A DNA stretch of 64,000 nt from Rhodocytophaga aerolata (GCF_030503435.1 NZ_JAUKPO010000006.1:186001-250000), one strand, 5' to 3'; counted from the first letter of the stretch, positions 10,483 through 19,231 are shown. Made by a program: numbers and translations. Notes: generated from the letters alone by a model not told the origin.

Positions 10483-13242
10483 ATGTTAGATAAACTTTCG
10501 CTGAACAGGTTTTTACTCACCCTGCTTTTTAGTGGTTCATTACTGCTCCTCCTGGCCATTGGTCTTCTTTCGTACAACACTACCCAGCTATGGATAGCTA
10601 ACCGGCAGAAGGCAGCTACCCTACGGCAGAGTTTATTTCTGTACGAACGCCTGTTTTCTTTATTAAAAGATGCAGAAACCGGTCAGAGAGGATATATTCT
10701 TACCAACGATAGTACATACCTAGCCCCTTATCAGTCTGCTATAGATACTATAAAAAATTATCAGCAGGCAGTGTTGCAAATGCCCTTGGAGGAAGAAGAA
10801 AAAGCTGAGGTGGCTTCTATTAATAACCTGATTAATAGCAAATTAGCTAACCTGAAGAGTACGCTTGAAATACGCCAGACCCAGGGAATGGCTGCCGGCA
10901 TAGCAGCTATGCAGAACACAAATGGCCGTTTGCTAATGGATAGGCTCCGGTCTGGCATTACAGAACTTCAGCAAGATGTAACCAGGCAGATACGCACAGC
11001 CGACCGTACCATGATTCTCAAAAGCCAGCAAGTGGTGTACTTTCAAATAGCTGGTTCGATCTGTAGCATTCTGCTGGTAGCATGGGCTTTCTGGTTAATA
11101 TTCCGGCAAATGAAATACAGGCAGAAAGCCATGGAAGAACTGGAGAATTTAAATCTTAATCTGGAGCAGCGGATTTCCGAACGGACTAATGAGCTGCAAG
11201 CAGCTTTAGAAGAATTAAATGCCAGTAATGAAGAGTTGAACGCCAGCAATGAAGAACTTTTTACCAGCAACGAGCACCAGAGCGTGCTGCTGGATAAGTT
11301 GAATCAGACACAGCAGGAACTACAAATGGCCCTTCGTGCCGCCCGGATGGGAAGCTGGCAATGGCACCTGAACACTGGGGAACTGCACTGGTCAGCCGGG
11401 CTGGAAACTATCTATGGTTTACAGCCGGCAACCTTTGATAAACTGTATGGAGGTACCTTCGACGGCTGGAAAACATTCATTCATCCTCAGGATATTGATT
11501 CTTTTCAGGCAACTATTACTGAAACTATTCAAGAGAAAGGTTCCTATTCCCTGGACTTTAAAATAATAAAGCCAGATGGAAGCATCAACTGGGTAAATAG
11601 CCAGGGAAAAGTGGTGACTGATAGTTATGGAGAACCTGTACGGATGATTGGCATAGATACAGATATAACAGAGCGTAAAACAACTGAGGAGAAATTACAG
11701 CAAAGCGAAGAACGCTTTCAGATAGCTATTAAAGATTCGCCTATTTTGGTGTTTAACCACGACCAGCAACTCCGCTATACCTGGATATACAACAACCCTG
11801 CTATAGGCCGTTCGGAAGAATACATGCTCGGAAAAACAGATCAGGAATTACTCATGCCAGAAGAAGCGGAGCCCATTGTAGCCTTAAAAAAAGATGTGCT
11901 GAAGACTGGCATAGGTAAGCAAGCTGAAATGAAAGTAACCTTAAATGGGAAGCCTACTTATTTCAGCATGACCATAGAACCCTTAAAAGATGCAGATAAT
12001 GCCGTTATCGGATTAACATGTGCCGGATATGATATTACTGCCCGTAAGGAAGCGGAAGAACAGGTATATAAAAGTGAGCAGCTGAAGAAAGCCATTTTTG
12101 AAGGGTCGGCGGATGCTTTGTTTTTGGTAAATGCCCAGACAAGTACTATTGAAGACCTAAATAAGCAAGCCATGCAATTGTTTGGCTACAAAAGCAAACA
12201 GGAGGTTATTGGCAGGCAGGGGGAGGCACTACAGAAATATCCTTATACGGAAGAGCAGATACAAGAAATTATGCGGGAGATACAGATGAAAAAATTCTGG
12301 TCCTCTGAGATAGAATATATTAGTAAAACAGGACGGGAGTTCTGGGGAAATGCCGCAGTTTCGCTCATATCTGTAGACGATAATTCTTATTTCCTGATCC
12401 GAATAAGAGATATTACAGACGCGAAGATATGGGAGCGGGCTATTGCACGCGGGCAGCAGGAATTATTGCGGCAGAAGCAGAAAACCGAACAAGTACTGGC
12501 TATTCTGGAAAAAGACAACGAACGCAAAACCAAAGAGCTTGAAGAAGCCCGTGCCTTACAAATGTCTATGCTGCCCCAGAAGCCGCCTCAACTGCATAAC
12601 CTGGATATGGCCATGTATATGAAAACCAGTGTGGAAGTGGGTGGCGATTATTATGATTACAAGGTAGAAGCAGATGGTACCATTACGGTTATTGTTGGCG
12701 ATGCAACCGGGCATGGCTTGCGGGCAGGTATTGTGGTGGCTACCGTAAAAAGTTATTTTCAGACCCTGGCCAGCCAGTGTACCGTAAGTGAATTGTTGCA
12801 TCGCATTTCTGAAGGTATTCAGAATTTGCAGATCCGGGGTATGTATATGGGTGTGACAGTCATTAAAATTAAAGAACGGAATGTATCTATTGCCTCCTCT
12901 GGTATGCCTCCCTTATTTCTCTACAAGCAAGAGGTATATGCCGTAGAACGCATTATGTTAAAAGGATTGTTTCTGGGCTCGGCTCTGGAGTTTCCCTACC
13001 AGTACACATCCATGATTTTTGAACCTGGCGATACCTTGCTGGTTATGTCAGATGGGTTGCCTGAGTTATTTAATGCCGGAAGGAAAATGCTCGATTACGA
13101 CCGCATAGAAGACCACTACCGGCAGGTAGCACATTTATCTGCCCAGCAAATTGTAGACAACCTGGTACAGCTGGGCCATCAATGGGCTCCCGAAAAAGAC
13201 AATGAAGATGATATTACGTTAGTGGCCATTAAAGCCAGATAA
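10483..13242 (+). CDS. CHASE3-PAS-SpoIIE membrane serine/threonine phosphatase
   Basis: 919 residues. A transmembrane helix (about 11-31) and a second (about 186-208) flank a periplasmic CHASE3 domain with the hallmark DAETGQRGYILT. A long coiled coil follows (about 215-285) that contains three heptads of the type ELNASNE. Three PAS/PAC domains come next (about 280-395, 405-520 and 530-645), then a second coil and a PP2C-type SpoIIE domain (about 690-919). The metal-binding motifs of the phosphatase are all visible: VGGDYYDY, VGDATGHGLRAG, SDGLPE and DDITLV. It probably dephosphorylates an anti-sigma antagonist in response to an extracellular signal; no such partner is encoded nearby. Confidence 0.9.
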   Translation: MLDKLSLNRFLLTLLFSGSLLLLLAIGLLSYNTTQLWIANRQKAATLRQSLFLYERLFSLLKDAETGQRGYILTNDSTYLAPYQSAIDTIKNYQQAVLQMPLEEEEKAEVASINNLINSKLANLKSTLEIRQTQGMAAGIAAMQNTNGRLLMDRLRSGITELQQDVTRQIRTADRTMILKSQQVVYFQIAGSICSILLVAWAFWLIFRQMKYRQKAMEELENLNLNLEQRISERTNELQAALEELNASNEELNASNEELFTSNEHQSVLLDKLNQTQQELQMALRAARMGSWQWHLNTGELHWSAGLETIYGLQPATFDKLYGGTFDGWKTFIHPQDIDSFQATITETIQEKGSYSLDFKIIKPDGSINWVNSQGKVVTDSYGEPVRMIGIDTDITERKTTEEKLQQSEERFQIAIKDSPILVFNHDQQLRYTWIYNNPAIGRSEEYMLGKTDQELLMPEEAEPIVALKKDVLKTGIGKQAEMKVTLNGKPTYFSMTIEPLKDADNAVIGLTCAGYDITARKEAEEQVYKSEQLKKAIFEGSADALFLVNAQTSTIEDLNKQAMQLFGYKSKQEVIGRQGEALQKYPYTEEQIQEIMREIQMKKFWSSEIEYISKTGREFWGNAAVSLISVDDNSYFLIRIRDITDAKIWERAIARGQQELLRQKQKTEQVLAILEKDNERKTKELEEARALQMSMLPQKPPQLHNLDMAMYMKTSVEVGGDYYDYKVEADGTITVIVGDATGHGLRAGIVVATVKSYFQTLASQCTVSELLHRISEGIQNLQIRGMYMGVTVIKIKERNVSIASSGMPPLFLYKQEVYAVERIMLKGLFLGSALEFPYQYTSMIFEPGDTLLVMSDGLPELFNAGRKMLDYDRIEDHYRQVAHLSAQQIVDNLVQLGHQWAPEKDNEDDITLVAIKAR

Positions 13243-13329
13243 ACTCTATCTAGAGCCATATCCTTTATCCATGTGAGAATATGCGTATTGGAGCAATGAA
13301 TAGGACTGGTTCTCCTGAACACAAGGATA

Positions 13330-13353
13330 CCTGAGACAAAGCTTTGGCTCAGG
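13330..13353. other. Palindromic hairpin at the 3' end of the kinase gene
   Basis: A 24-bp palindrome (CCTGAG, one mismatch, CAAAG, CTTTG, one mismatch, CTCAGG) overlaps the stop codon of the histidine kinase gene, in the gap between converging genes. There is no U-run on either side, so it may stabilise the mRNA 3' end rather than terminate it. Confidence 0.45.
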
Positions 13354-14707
13354 CCGGAAAAAGTAATTTGAAAATAGTGCCTTCCCCCTTCGTAGATTGA
13401 ACGGTAATATTCCCTTTGTGCAGCAACATAATCTGCTTGGATAAGCTAAGCCCGATACCAGACCCCTTCTTTTTCGTGGTAAAAAATGGCACAAACATCT
13501 GCTGCTCTACCTGCTCATCCATTCCTGTTCCGTTATCTTTTACCTGTAGCACTGTTTGGCCGCTGCTATTGATACTGGCCGTTAGATCAATCGCCGGATT
13601 GGTTTTCAGTTCTACGGCATCTATGGCATTTAATAAAAGATTAATTAATACTTGTTCCACTAATTCAGGATCAGCTGTGAAATGCAAGTTTTCCTGCAAA
13701 AGCAGCATGGTAAATTTTATATGCTTCTTTTCTATCGTAGGACGGAGCAAGGTATATACCCGGGTAAACAACGATGCTACCGGCACCACCTGCATTACTG
13801 GTTTAGCTGTCTGGGTGAAGCTAGAGTAAGCCCTTACAAAATTTACCAAACCCTTACTCCGGTTCTCAATGGTTTGCAGGCTGTTGCGGATTTCTTGTTC
13901 CTCTTCATCATCCTGGTAGATAAGATGCGGATTCCGGATGGCTCTTTCCTGCAACATTTCATTAATTACCGAAGAAAGCGTAGCAATGGGAATAACCGAA
14001 TTCATAATTTCATGGGTAAGCACCCGGATCAACTTTTGCCAAGATTCCACTTCCTGTGCTTCCAGCTCACTGCCAATATCCTGGAAAGACACCAGCTTAT
14101 AGGATTTCTGCCCTAGTTTAAACGCAGTTGCCTGCACCGATAAATGCAATGTGGTACCTTGTTTTGTTATTTTGATAAGTTCTTTCTTTCCTGCGGCTAA
14201 ACTTCGAACGGTTTCCAATAATTGTTTATCAATTTGCTCCAACGCTTTTATGTTCTTGATGTAGGGCTTGCCAAAAAGGGTATAGGCTGCCTCATTCATC
14301 AGCTGTACGTCTTCTGCTTCGTCATAACAAATAAGGGCTACTTTTACATGTTCTACTACGGTCTGTAAATATTGGTGGCCAAATTCTTTTTCGCTTCGTA
14401 AGTGTTGAAATACCTTTAATATCTCGGAGTAAGCTTGTTTTAAGCCATCGTTCGAACCCTTGTTTCGGAGGCTTGGGAATAAAGTAGAAAAATCGCTTTG
14501 CCGGATAGATAATAGGAAGTTCTCCAGGTCTTTATGAGACCGTTCGATGAAATAGATAAGTTCAGAAATAAGCAGGATAATAGCCAGACCTATCCAAAAA
14601 GCTACCAGCCAGAAATGAGTCTGCGTTAGAATATAAAGCATGGCATGGCCCAGTGCCAGTATCAGCAGTATCCGGAAAATGATATGTAAGCGGAATTTTC
14701 TGAACAT
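13349..14707 (-). CDS. NtrY-like membrane sensor histidine kinase
   Basis: 452 residues. Two hydrophobic segments near the N-terminus (about 8-28 and 31-53) leave only a very short periplasmic turn, so the signal is probably sensed in the membrane or cytoplasm. A linker and PAS-like domain (about 95-205) precede the HisKA box RVLTHEIMNSVIPI (phospho-His near 231). The ATPase has an N-box with LINLLLNAIDAVE and a G-box GSGIGLSLSKQIM. The variant HisKA and the match to nitrogen-type kinases fit its neighbour, a sigma-54 response regulator that starts the operon 54 bp upstream. It probably sets the phosphorylation state of that regulator. Confidence 0.9.
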   Translation of the reverse strand: MFRKFRLHIIFRILLILALGHAMLYILTQTHFWLVAFWIGLAIILLISELIYFIERSHKDLENFLLSIRQSDFSTLFPSLRNKGSNDGLKQAYSEILKVFQHLRSEKEFGHQYLQTVVEHVKVALICYDEAEDVQLMNEAAYTLFGKPYIKNIKALEQIDKQLLETVRSLAAGKKELIKITKQGTTLHLSVQATAFKLGQKSYKLVSFQDIGSELEAQEVESWQKLIRVLTHEIMNSVIPIATLSSVINEMLQERAIRNPHLIYQDDEEEQEIRNSLQTIENRSKGLVNFVRAYSSFTQTAKPVMQVVPVASLFTRVYTLLRPTIEKKHIKFTMLLLQENLHFTADPELVEQVLINLLLNAIDAVELKTNPAIDLTASINSSGQTVLQVKDNGTGMDEQVEQQMFVPFFTTKKKGSGIGLSLSKQIMLLHKGNITVQSTKGEGTIFKLLFPA

Positions 14708-14761
14708 TAGAGATTTAAGTCAGTATAGTATATTAAATACCTTTTTTATTGTAGCCACTTT

Positions 14762-16135
14762 CTACAACCCATATTTCTCCATTCTCCTATACAAAGTGCT
14801 TCTGCCAAAACCTAACTCTTTAGCTGCTAAAGAAAGATTACCCTGGTGTTTTTTAATTGCCTGTTGAATAGCCGTTTTTTCGATTTCCTCCAGATTATAT
14901 GTCAGGTTCTTTTCATCCAATTTTTTGGAAGGAGCGGTAAGCAGAAACTCATCTAGTGTCAGTTCATAAGAATCACTCATGATTACGGCTCTTTCTATAG
15001 CGTGCTGCAGTTCCCGGATATTTCCCGGCCAGCTATAGTGCTGTAGTTGCTTAATGGTTTCTTTGCTGATGCGCATGCCAGGCTTCCGGTATTTTTGAGC
15101 ATATAGGTTCAGGAAATGTGTAGCCAATACAGGTATATCTTCTGTACGTTCCCGCAAGGGAGGCAACTTAATTTCTACCGTATTGATGCGGTAGAGCAGA
15201 TCTTGCCGGAAAGTGCCGTCGGCAACCATAGCATATACCGATTGATTGGTAGCACATATCAAGCGGATGTCTATTTTAATAAGTTTGTTGGAACCTACCC
15301 GCGTGATTTGCCGGTTTTGCAGAGCAGTCAGTAGTTTAGCTTGTAAAGGCAGAGGCAAATTGCCAATCTCATCCAGAAACAAGGTACCTCCGGAGGCTAT
15401 CTCAAAGCGGCCGGCCCGTTCTTCTTTGGCATCTGTAAAAGCTCCTTTGGCGTGGCCGAAAAGTTCTGATTCAAATAAAGTTTCTGAAATAGCACCTACA
15501 TCCACTTTTATGAAATCTGCATCGTCCCTGGGCGATTGCCTGTAAATGGCCCTGGCTACTAATTCTTTCCCAGTGCCATTCTCCCCTAAGATCAACACAT
15601 TCGCATCGGTGGCGGCTACTTTCTCGATGGTAGCAAATACTTTCTGCATAGAAGCCGATACAGCAATCATTTCCGGAAACTGGCTAGCGGCATCTTCACT
15701 CAATAAGCGTTGCTTATGTTTGAGCTGCTTTACTTCTTTCTTCGATTGGCTTAATTGATATACAGTCAGGACACTCGACAAGAGTTTCTCCTTCTCCCAT
15801 GGTTTTACCAGAAAATCAATAGCTCCCTGCCGCATAGCTGTTACGGCCAGGCCAATATCCCCGTAAGCGGTGTTCATCATGACGTGTGCAGTAGGGTCTA
15901 TTTTCAAGATTTCATTCAGCCAGTGCAAACCTTCCTGTCCGCCGGTTTGCCCATAAGTAAAGTTCATATCCAGAATAATGACATCAAAGGTTTCCTTTTG
16001 CAGGAGTTCGTATATGTTGCCCGGATCAGATTCGGTACGAACGATGGAAAATTGTTTTTTCAAAATCAGGCGGGCTGTGTGCAATACATCTATATCATCA
16101 TCGATAATGAGTATCTTACCAGTAAGTTGAGACAT
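14762..16135 (-). CDS. NtrC-family sigma-54-dependent response regulator
   Basis: 457 residues. Receiver domain with acidic pair DDD near residue 13 and phospho-Asp in IILDMNF near residue 55. AAA+ domain with Walker A GENGTGKE near 183, Walker B GGTLFLDEIG and arginine-finger region FRQDLLYRIN. The sigma-54 contact loop reads GAFTDA (about 229-234) rather than the classical GAFTGA, a variant I recall from other Bacteroidota regulators. The C-terminus is a Fis-type helix-turn-helix ending in RSTLYRRMEKYGL. It is transcribed divergently from the permease array, and the shared region carries dyads that are its likely binding sites. It most probably activates the sigma-54 promoters at 16321 and 29940. 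Confidence 0.93.
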   Translation of the reverse strand: MSQLTGKILIIDDDIDVLHTARLILKKQFSIVRTESDPGNIYELLQKETFDVIILDMNFTYGQTGGQEGLHWLNEILKIDPTAHVMMNTAYGDIGLAVTAMRQGAIDFLVKPWEKEKLLSSVLTVYQLSQSKKEVKQLKHKQRLLSEDAASQFPEMIAVSASMQKVFATIEKVAATDANVLILGENGTGKELVARAIYRQSPRDDADFIKVDVGAISETLFESELFGHAKGAFTDAKEERAGRFEIASGGTLFLDEIGNLPLPLQAKLLTALQNRQITRVGSNKLIKIDIRLICATNQSVYAMVADGTFRQDLLYRINTVEIKLPPLRERTEDIPVLATHFLNLYAQKYRKPGMRISKETIKQLQHYSWPGNIRELQHAIERAVIMSDSYELTLDEFLLTAPSKKLDEKNLTYNLEEIEKTAIQQAIKKHQGNLSLAAKELGFGRSTLYRRMEKYGL

Positions 16136-16153
16136 GAGGAAAGGAGTAGAGAA

Positions 16154-16171
16154 TAATGATTATTGACGAAT
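16154..16171 (-). repeat. Inverted leader repeat, arm next to the regulator gene
   Basis: 18 bp (TAATGATTATTGACGAAT) that is the exact reverse complement of 16424-16441. It ends 18 bp from the regulator start codon, as the other arm ends 12 bp from the permease start codon. Each gene therefore carries the same sequence in its own leader, reading ATTCGTCAATAATCATTA towards the gene. Confidence 0.85.
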
Positions 16172-16216
16172 AACTAGAAATTTGATGTAGACTATTGGGT
16201 GTGAACTAATATACGT

Positions 16217-16237
16217 ATTGTTTCAATCTGATACAAT
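16217..16237. promoter_or_regulatory. Enhancer dyad A1, likely NtrC-type regulator site
   Basis: Dyad ATTGTTTCA-ATC-TGATACAAT; the two 9-bp half-sites agree at 8 of 9 positions. Its centre (16227) lies 23 bp from that of dyad A2. The same half-site TGATACAAT occurs twice in front of the second permease unit. Binding by the neighbouring regulator is inferred. Confidence 0.75.
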
Positions 16238-16239
16238 TT

Positions 16240-16260
16240 TATGTGCCAGGATGAAACATA
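16240..16260. promoter_or_regulatory. Enhancer dyad A2
   Basis: Weaker copy of the dyad, TATGTGCCA-GGA-TGAAACATA, half-sites agreeing at 7 of 9 positions. It keeps the TGT...TCA / TGA...ACA core partly. Its centre (16250) is 73 bp upstream of the GG of the -24 element, the same distance as at the second unit. Confidence 0.65.
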
Positions 16261-16320
16261 AAGCGATAGTAAATTCTGTTGCTATTAATTAATATATTGA
16301 TAATCTGTAGTTTATATTTT

Positions 16321-16336
16321 TGGTATACTTGTTGGA
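16321..16336 (+). promoter_or_regulatory. Sigma-54 promoter of the permease array
   Basis: TGGTATACTTGTTGGA: -24 element with GG at 16322-16323 and -12 element TTGG at 16332-16335, in the correct 12-bp register. It fits TGGYAY-N5-TTGCW except for G in place of C at -12. Transcription would start near 16347, giving a leader of about 107 nt. The match in spacing to the second unit supports it strongly. Confidence 0.7.
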
Positions 16337-16357
16337 TTTCTGGGGCCAGGAGCAGCT

Positions 16358-16390
16358 GGCATTGTGCATGTTAATTTTATGCGCCATGCC
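16358..16390 (+). other. Leader hairpin of the permease array
   Basis: 12-bp stem (16358-16369 with 16379-16390), one mismatch and one G-U pair, 9-nt AT-rich loop. It starts about 11 nt after the predicted transcription start. No U-run follows, so it may protect or regulate the long transcript rather than end it. Confidence 0.5.
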
Positions 16391-16423
16391 CTTTGCATAA
16401 ACCTATATATCCTATACGTATTC

Positions 16424-16441
16424 ATTCGTCAATAATCATTA
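16424..16441 (+). repeat. Inverted leader repeat, arm next to the first permease
   Basis: ATTCGTCAATAATCATTA, exact reverse complement of 16154-16171. Looser versions (CATTAATCATTACTC, CATCAACAGTCATTAA) stand just before the permease start at 21718 and the remnant start at 24213, so this looks like a leader element of the whole gene set. Confidence 0.8.
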
Positions 16442-16453
16442 CTCTTCTCTCAT

Positions 16454-19180
16454 ATGTTCCGCAACCACCTGACCATCGCCTGGCGAAATTTTAGCAAACA
16501 CAAAGCATTTTCATTAACCAATAGCCTGGGCCTGGCAGTTGGCATGGCGGCTTGCTTACTGGTATTGCAGTACGTAGTATTTGAGATGAGCTACGATACC
16601 TTTCATAGCCAGGCTGACCGTATTTACCGGGTAGCTGGCAACCGATATGTAGCCGGACAACTGGATGGGCAGACCGCGCAAAGTTATCATGCGGCTGGCC
16701 CGGCCATGAAAAGAGAGTTTCCTGAAGTAATGCATTATACGAGGCTTAGGCCCTGGTATGGCAATACGATGGTAAGCCATACGGCAGGTATGGAGGCAAG
16801 TTTTCTTCAACCAGTTACTATCCGTACCAAACGGTTTGCCGATTCTACCAAGGTTTCTCTAGCCGGCGATTTTAACGGGTGGAACCCCAACCTCCAACCC
16901 ATGACTAGAGAAGGGGATGAATGGGTTGCCAAGCTTACCCTGACGCCAGGCCGCCACATGTACAAGTTTGTGGTAAATGGCAATTGGCTTACCGATCCGG
17001 ATAATCCTTTGGTTGATACGGCTGATCATGATAACTCTATTTTTATGGTTGCGGAAACAGAAGCTTACAAAAAAGCGGCCCAGGCTTTCCGGGAAGTAAC
17101 TTTTAAAGAAGAAGGTATTTACTTCGCTGATCCTACTTTTTTTAATGTATTCTCTTTTCCATTAACTCAGGGGAATCCGGCTACGGCTCTGATAGGGGCC
17201 AATGCAGTGGTATTATCAGAATCTATGGCCAGGAAGCATTTTGGCAAAGAGAATGCTATGGGGAAGCTCATTTATTTGCAGCAAGGCAACCGGTCTGAGC
17301 CTAAGCTAATAACTGGCATATTTAAAGATGTGCCGGCCAACTCCCACCTTCAAGTTAATTTTTTGCTATCATATAAAGCGCTGGGAATGGAAATGGATAC
17401 AGAATGGCGAGGCTTTCAAACATATACATATCTTTTACTATCTCCACAGGTATCTCCAACTGCGTTGGAAGCAAAGTTTGCTGATTTCATTCAGACATAT
17501 AGGGGCAAAGATCTGGCTGCTGAAAATGCCCGGGAAGAATTGTTTTTACAACCGCTGCAACGCATACATCTGTATTCTGATCTGAGGAATGAAATTAGTG
17601 TAAATAACAGTATCCGCACGATCTACTTCCTCCTGATTATTGCTGCCTTTATTCTGCTACTGGCTTGGGTAAACTATATAAATCTCTCTACGGCGCGTTC
17701 TATCGAAAGAGCCAAAGAAGTAGGGGTCCGTAAAGTAGTGGGAGCCAGCCGCTGGCAGTTGATCCGTCAGTTTTTAACAGAAGCTCTATTGCTAAATACC
17801 ATAGGTGCCATAACGGCTATTACCCTGGTACAACTGGCGATGCCTTATTTCAATGACTTTACCGGTCAGCAAATACAGATTACCTTCTGGAAGAGTTCCT
17901 ACTTCTGGCTGCTATTTATAGGACTATTCATCAGCGGAACCATACTGTCGGGCTTATATCCTGCCTTTGCGCTTTCCTCCTATAAGCCGGTATTGGTAGT
18001 AAAAGGAAAATGGCGGAGTTCGGCTAGTGGTATTCTCCTAAGAAAAGGCCTGGTTATATTCCAGTTTGTCGTTTCTGTATTACTTATAACCGGAACTTTT
18101 GCCGTATTCCGCCAGATACAATTTATGCAAGAGCACGACCTTGGTCTGAATGTGGAGGGTGTGCTAGTGGTAAAAACTCCCTTCATTATAAAAGATTATG
18201 CCCAGTTTGATACTAAACTGGAATTGTTCCGCAATAAAGTCCGGCAATACCCGGCGGTGAAAAATGTAGCTACTACCGATGTAGTTCCTGGGATGGAGAA
18301 TATGTATTCAGATAATGGCATTAAACGGGAAGGAAGCAACGATAACGGCATATCTATGTTCAGCCTCATCTGGGCAGATTATGATTTTGTAAATACCTAT
18401 TCCATCCCTTTACTGGCTGGCCGGGCTTTCTCTAAAGCCTATTCAACAGATAATAAAGGAGCTATTATCAATGAAGCAGCTGCAAAAGCATTAGGCTTTA
18501 AGAACCCGCAAGAAGCTGTAAATAGTAAAATTACGTATGGAAAAGATTTTCCCTATACGGTTATAGGCGTGGTGAAGAACTACCACCAGAAATCGTTGAG
18601 AAGTGATTATGTACCCATGATTTTTATACTGAATCCGAATGCTGGCCGTTGCTTTTCCCTGAAACTGGACATGAAAGATGTACCAACTACCATCAAGGCT
18701 ATTGAAGAAACCTATCAATCTGTTTTTCCTGGTAATCCTTTCGAATACTTTTTCCTGGATGAATTTATTGATTCACAATATAAAGCCGATCGTCATTTCC
18801 GTCGGATATTTACCTTATTTGCTCTGCTGGCTATATTTATCGCCTGCCTGGGTTTGCTGGGTCTCGCCTCCTTTGCTACCATCCAACGCACCAAAGAAAT
18901 AGGCATCCGCAAAGTGATGGGGGCTTCTGTAGACCAGATGATCTACCTGCTCTCCAAAGATTTTATGCAATTGGTGCTAATAGCTAACCTGATTGCCTGG
19001 CCACTGGCTTACTGGAGTATCCGGCAATGGTTGCAAAACTATACCTTCCGGATAGATATAAGTCCCTGGTTGTTTCTGCTTCCTAGTATACTGGTTATTG
19101 TCATTGCCCTACTAACTGTAAGTATGCAAACCATCCGCTCGGCAAAAGCAAATCCTGTAAAAGCCTTACGGTATGAATAA
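16454..19180 (+). CDS. MacB/FtsX-type permease with inserted CBM48 module
   Basis: 908 residues, about 100 longer than its sisters. General plan: one membrane helix near residue 22, a periplasmic MacB_PCD domain, three FtsX helices (from about 385), then a second copy of the same plan with FtsX helices near the C-terminus. The signature RAKEVGVRKVVGAS and its second-half twin RTKEIGIRKVMGAS are present. Residues about 122-204 interrupt the first periplasmic domain with a CBM48/AMPK-type glycan-binding module: SLAGDFNGWNPN, then HMYKFVVNGNWLTDP and a closing NSIFMV. The sister permeases lack this segment. No ATPase or adaptor gene is adjacent. This is the first gene behind the sigma-54 promoter; 51 bp separate it from the next permease. 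Confidence 0.9.
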   Translation: MFRNHLTIAWRNFSKHKAFSLTNSLGLAVGMAACLLVLQYVVFEMSYDTFHSQADRIYRVAGNRYVAGQLDGQTAQSYHAAGPAMKREFPEVMHYTRLRPWYGNTMVSHTAGMEASFLQPVTIRTKRFADSTKVSLAGDFNGWNPNLQPMTREGDEWVAKLTLTPGRHMYKFVVNGNWLTDPDNPLVDTADHDNSIFMVAETEAYKKAAQAFREVTFKEEGIYFADPTFFNVFSFPLTQGNPATALIGANAVVLSESMARKHFGKENAMGKLIYLQQGNRSEPKLITGIFKDVPANSHLQVNFLLSYKALGMEMDTEWRGFQTYTYLLLSPQVSPTALEAKFADFIQTYRGKDLAAENAREELFLQPLQRIHLYSDLRNEISVNNSIRTIYFLLIIAAFILLLAWVNYINLSTARSIERAKEVGVRKVVGASRWQLIRQFLTEALLLNTIGAITAITLVQLAMPYFNDFTGQQIQITFWKSSYFWLLFIGLFISGTILSGLYPAFALSSYKPVLVVKGKWRSSASGILLRKGLVIFQFVVSVLLITGTFAVFRQIQFMQEHDLGLNVEGVLVVKTPFIIKDYAQFDTKLELFRNKVRQYPAVKNVATTDVVPGMENMYSDNGIKREGSNDNGISMFSLIWADYDFVNTYSIPLLAGRAFSKAYSTDNKGAIINEAAAKALGFKNPQEAVNSKITYGKDFPYTVIGVVKNYHQKSLRSDYVPMIFILNPNAGRCFSLKLDMKDVPTTIKAIEETYQSVFPGNPFEYFFLDEFIDSQYKADRHFRRIFTLFALLAIFIACLGLLGLASFATIQRTKEIGIRKVMGASVDQMIYLLSKDFMQLVLIANLIAWPLAYWSIRQWLQNYTFRIDISPWLFLLPSILVIVIALLTVSMQTIRSAKANPVKALRYE

Positions 19181-19231
19181 TGTAACCCGGTAAGCACATA
19201 CTCATTCAGACAGTTCACTAATTATTTTTCT

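Larger units (their letters stand above)
16136..16453. other. Divergent regulatory region of regulator and permease array
   Basis: 318 bp of AT-rich DNA between the response regulator and the first permease. Read towards the permease it holds: an 18-bp repeat arm, two enhancer-like dyads, an AT-rich spacer, a sigma-54-type promoter, a leader hairpin and the second 18-bp repeat arm. No sigma-54 element was found facing the regulator gene, so that gene probably uses the vegetative sigma factor. Confidence 0.8.

Noticed and set aside
16154-16171. The 18-bp inverted repeats as ends of a mobile element
   Set aside because: They flank only the 250-bp regulatory region, sit in two gene leaders and have no target-site duplication or enzyme gene between them.
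16341-16356. TGGGGCCAGGAGCAGC as a sigma-54 promoter
   Set aside because: A register with GG and GC 12 bp apart exists, but the flanking bases do not fit TGGCAY or TTGCW, and its distance to the dyads differs from the second unit.
16358-16368. TGGCATTGTGC as a second sigma-54 promoter before the first permease
   Set aside because: The GG and GC are only 8 bp apart instead of 12; the sequence is part of the leader hairpin.
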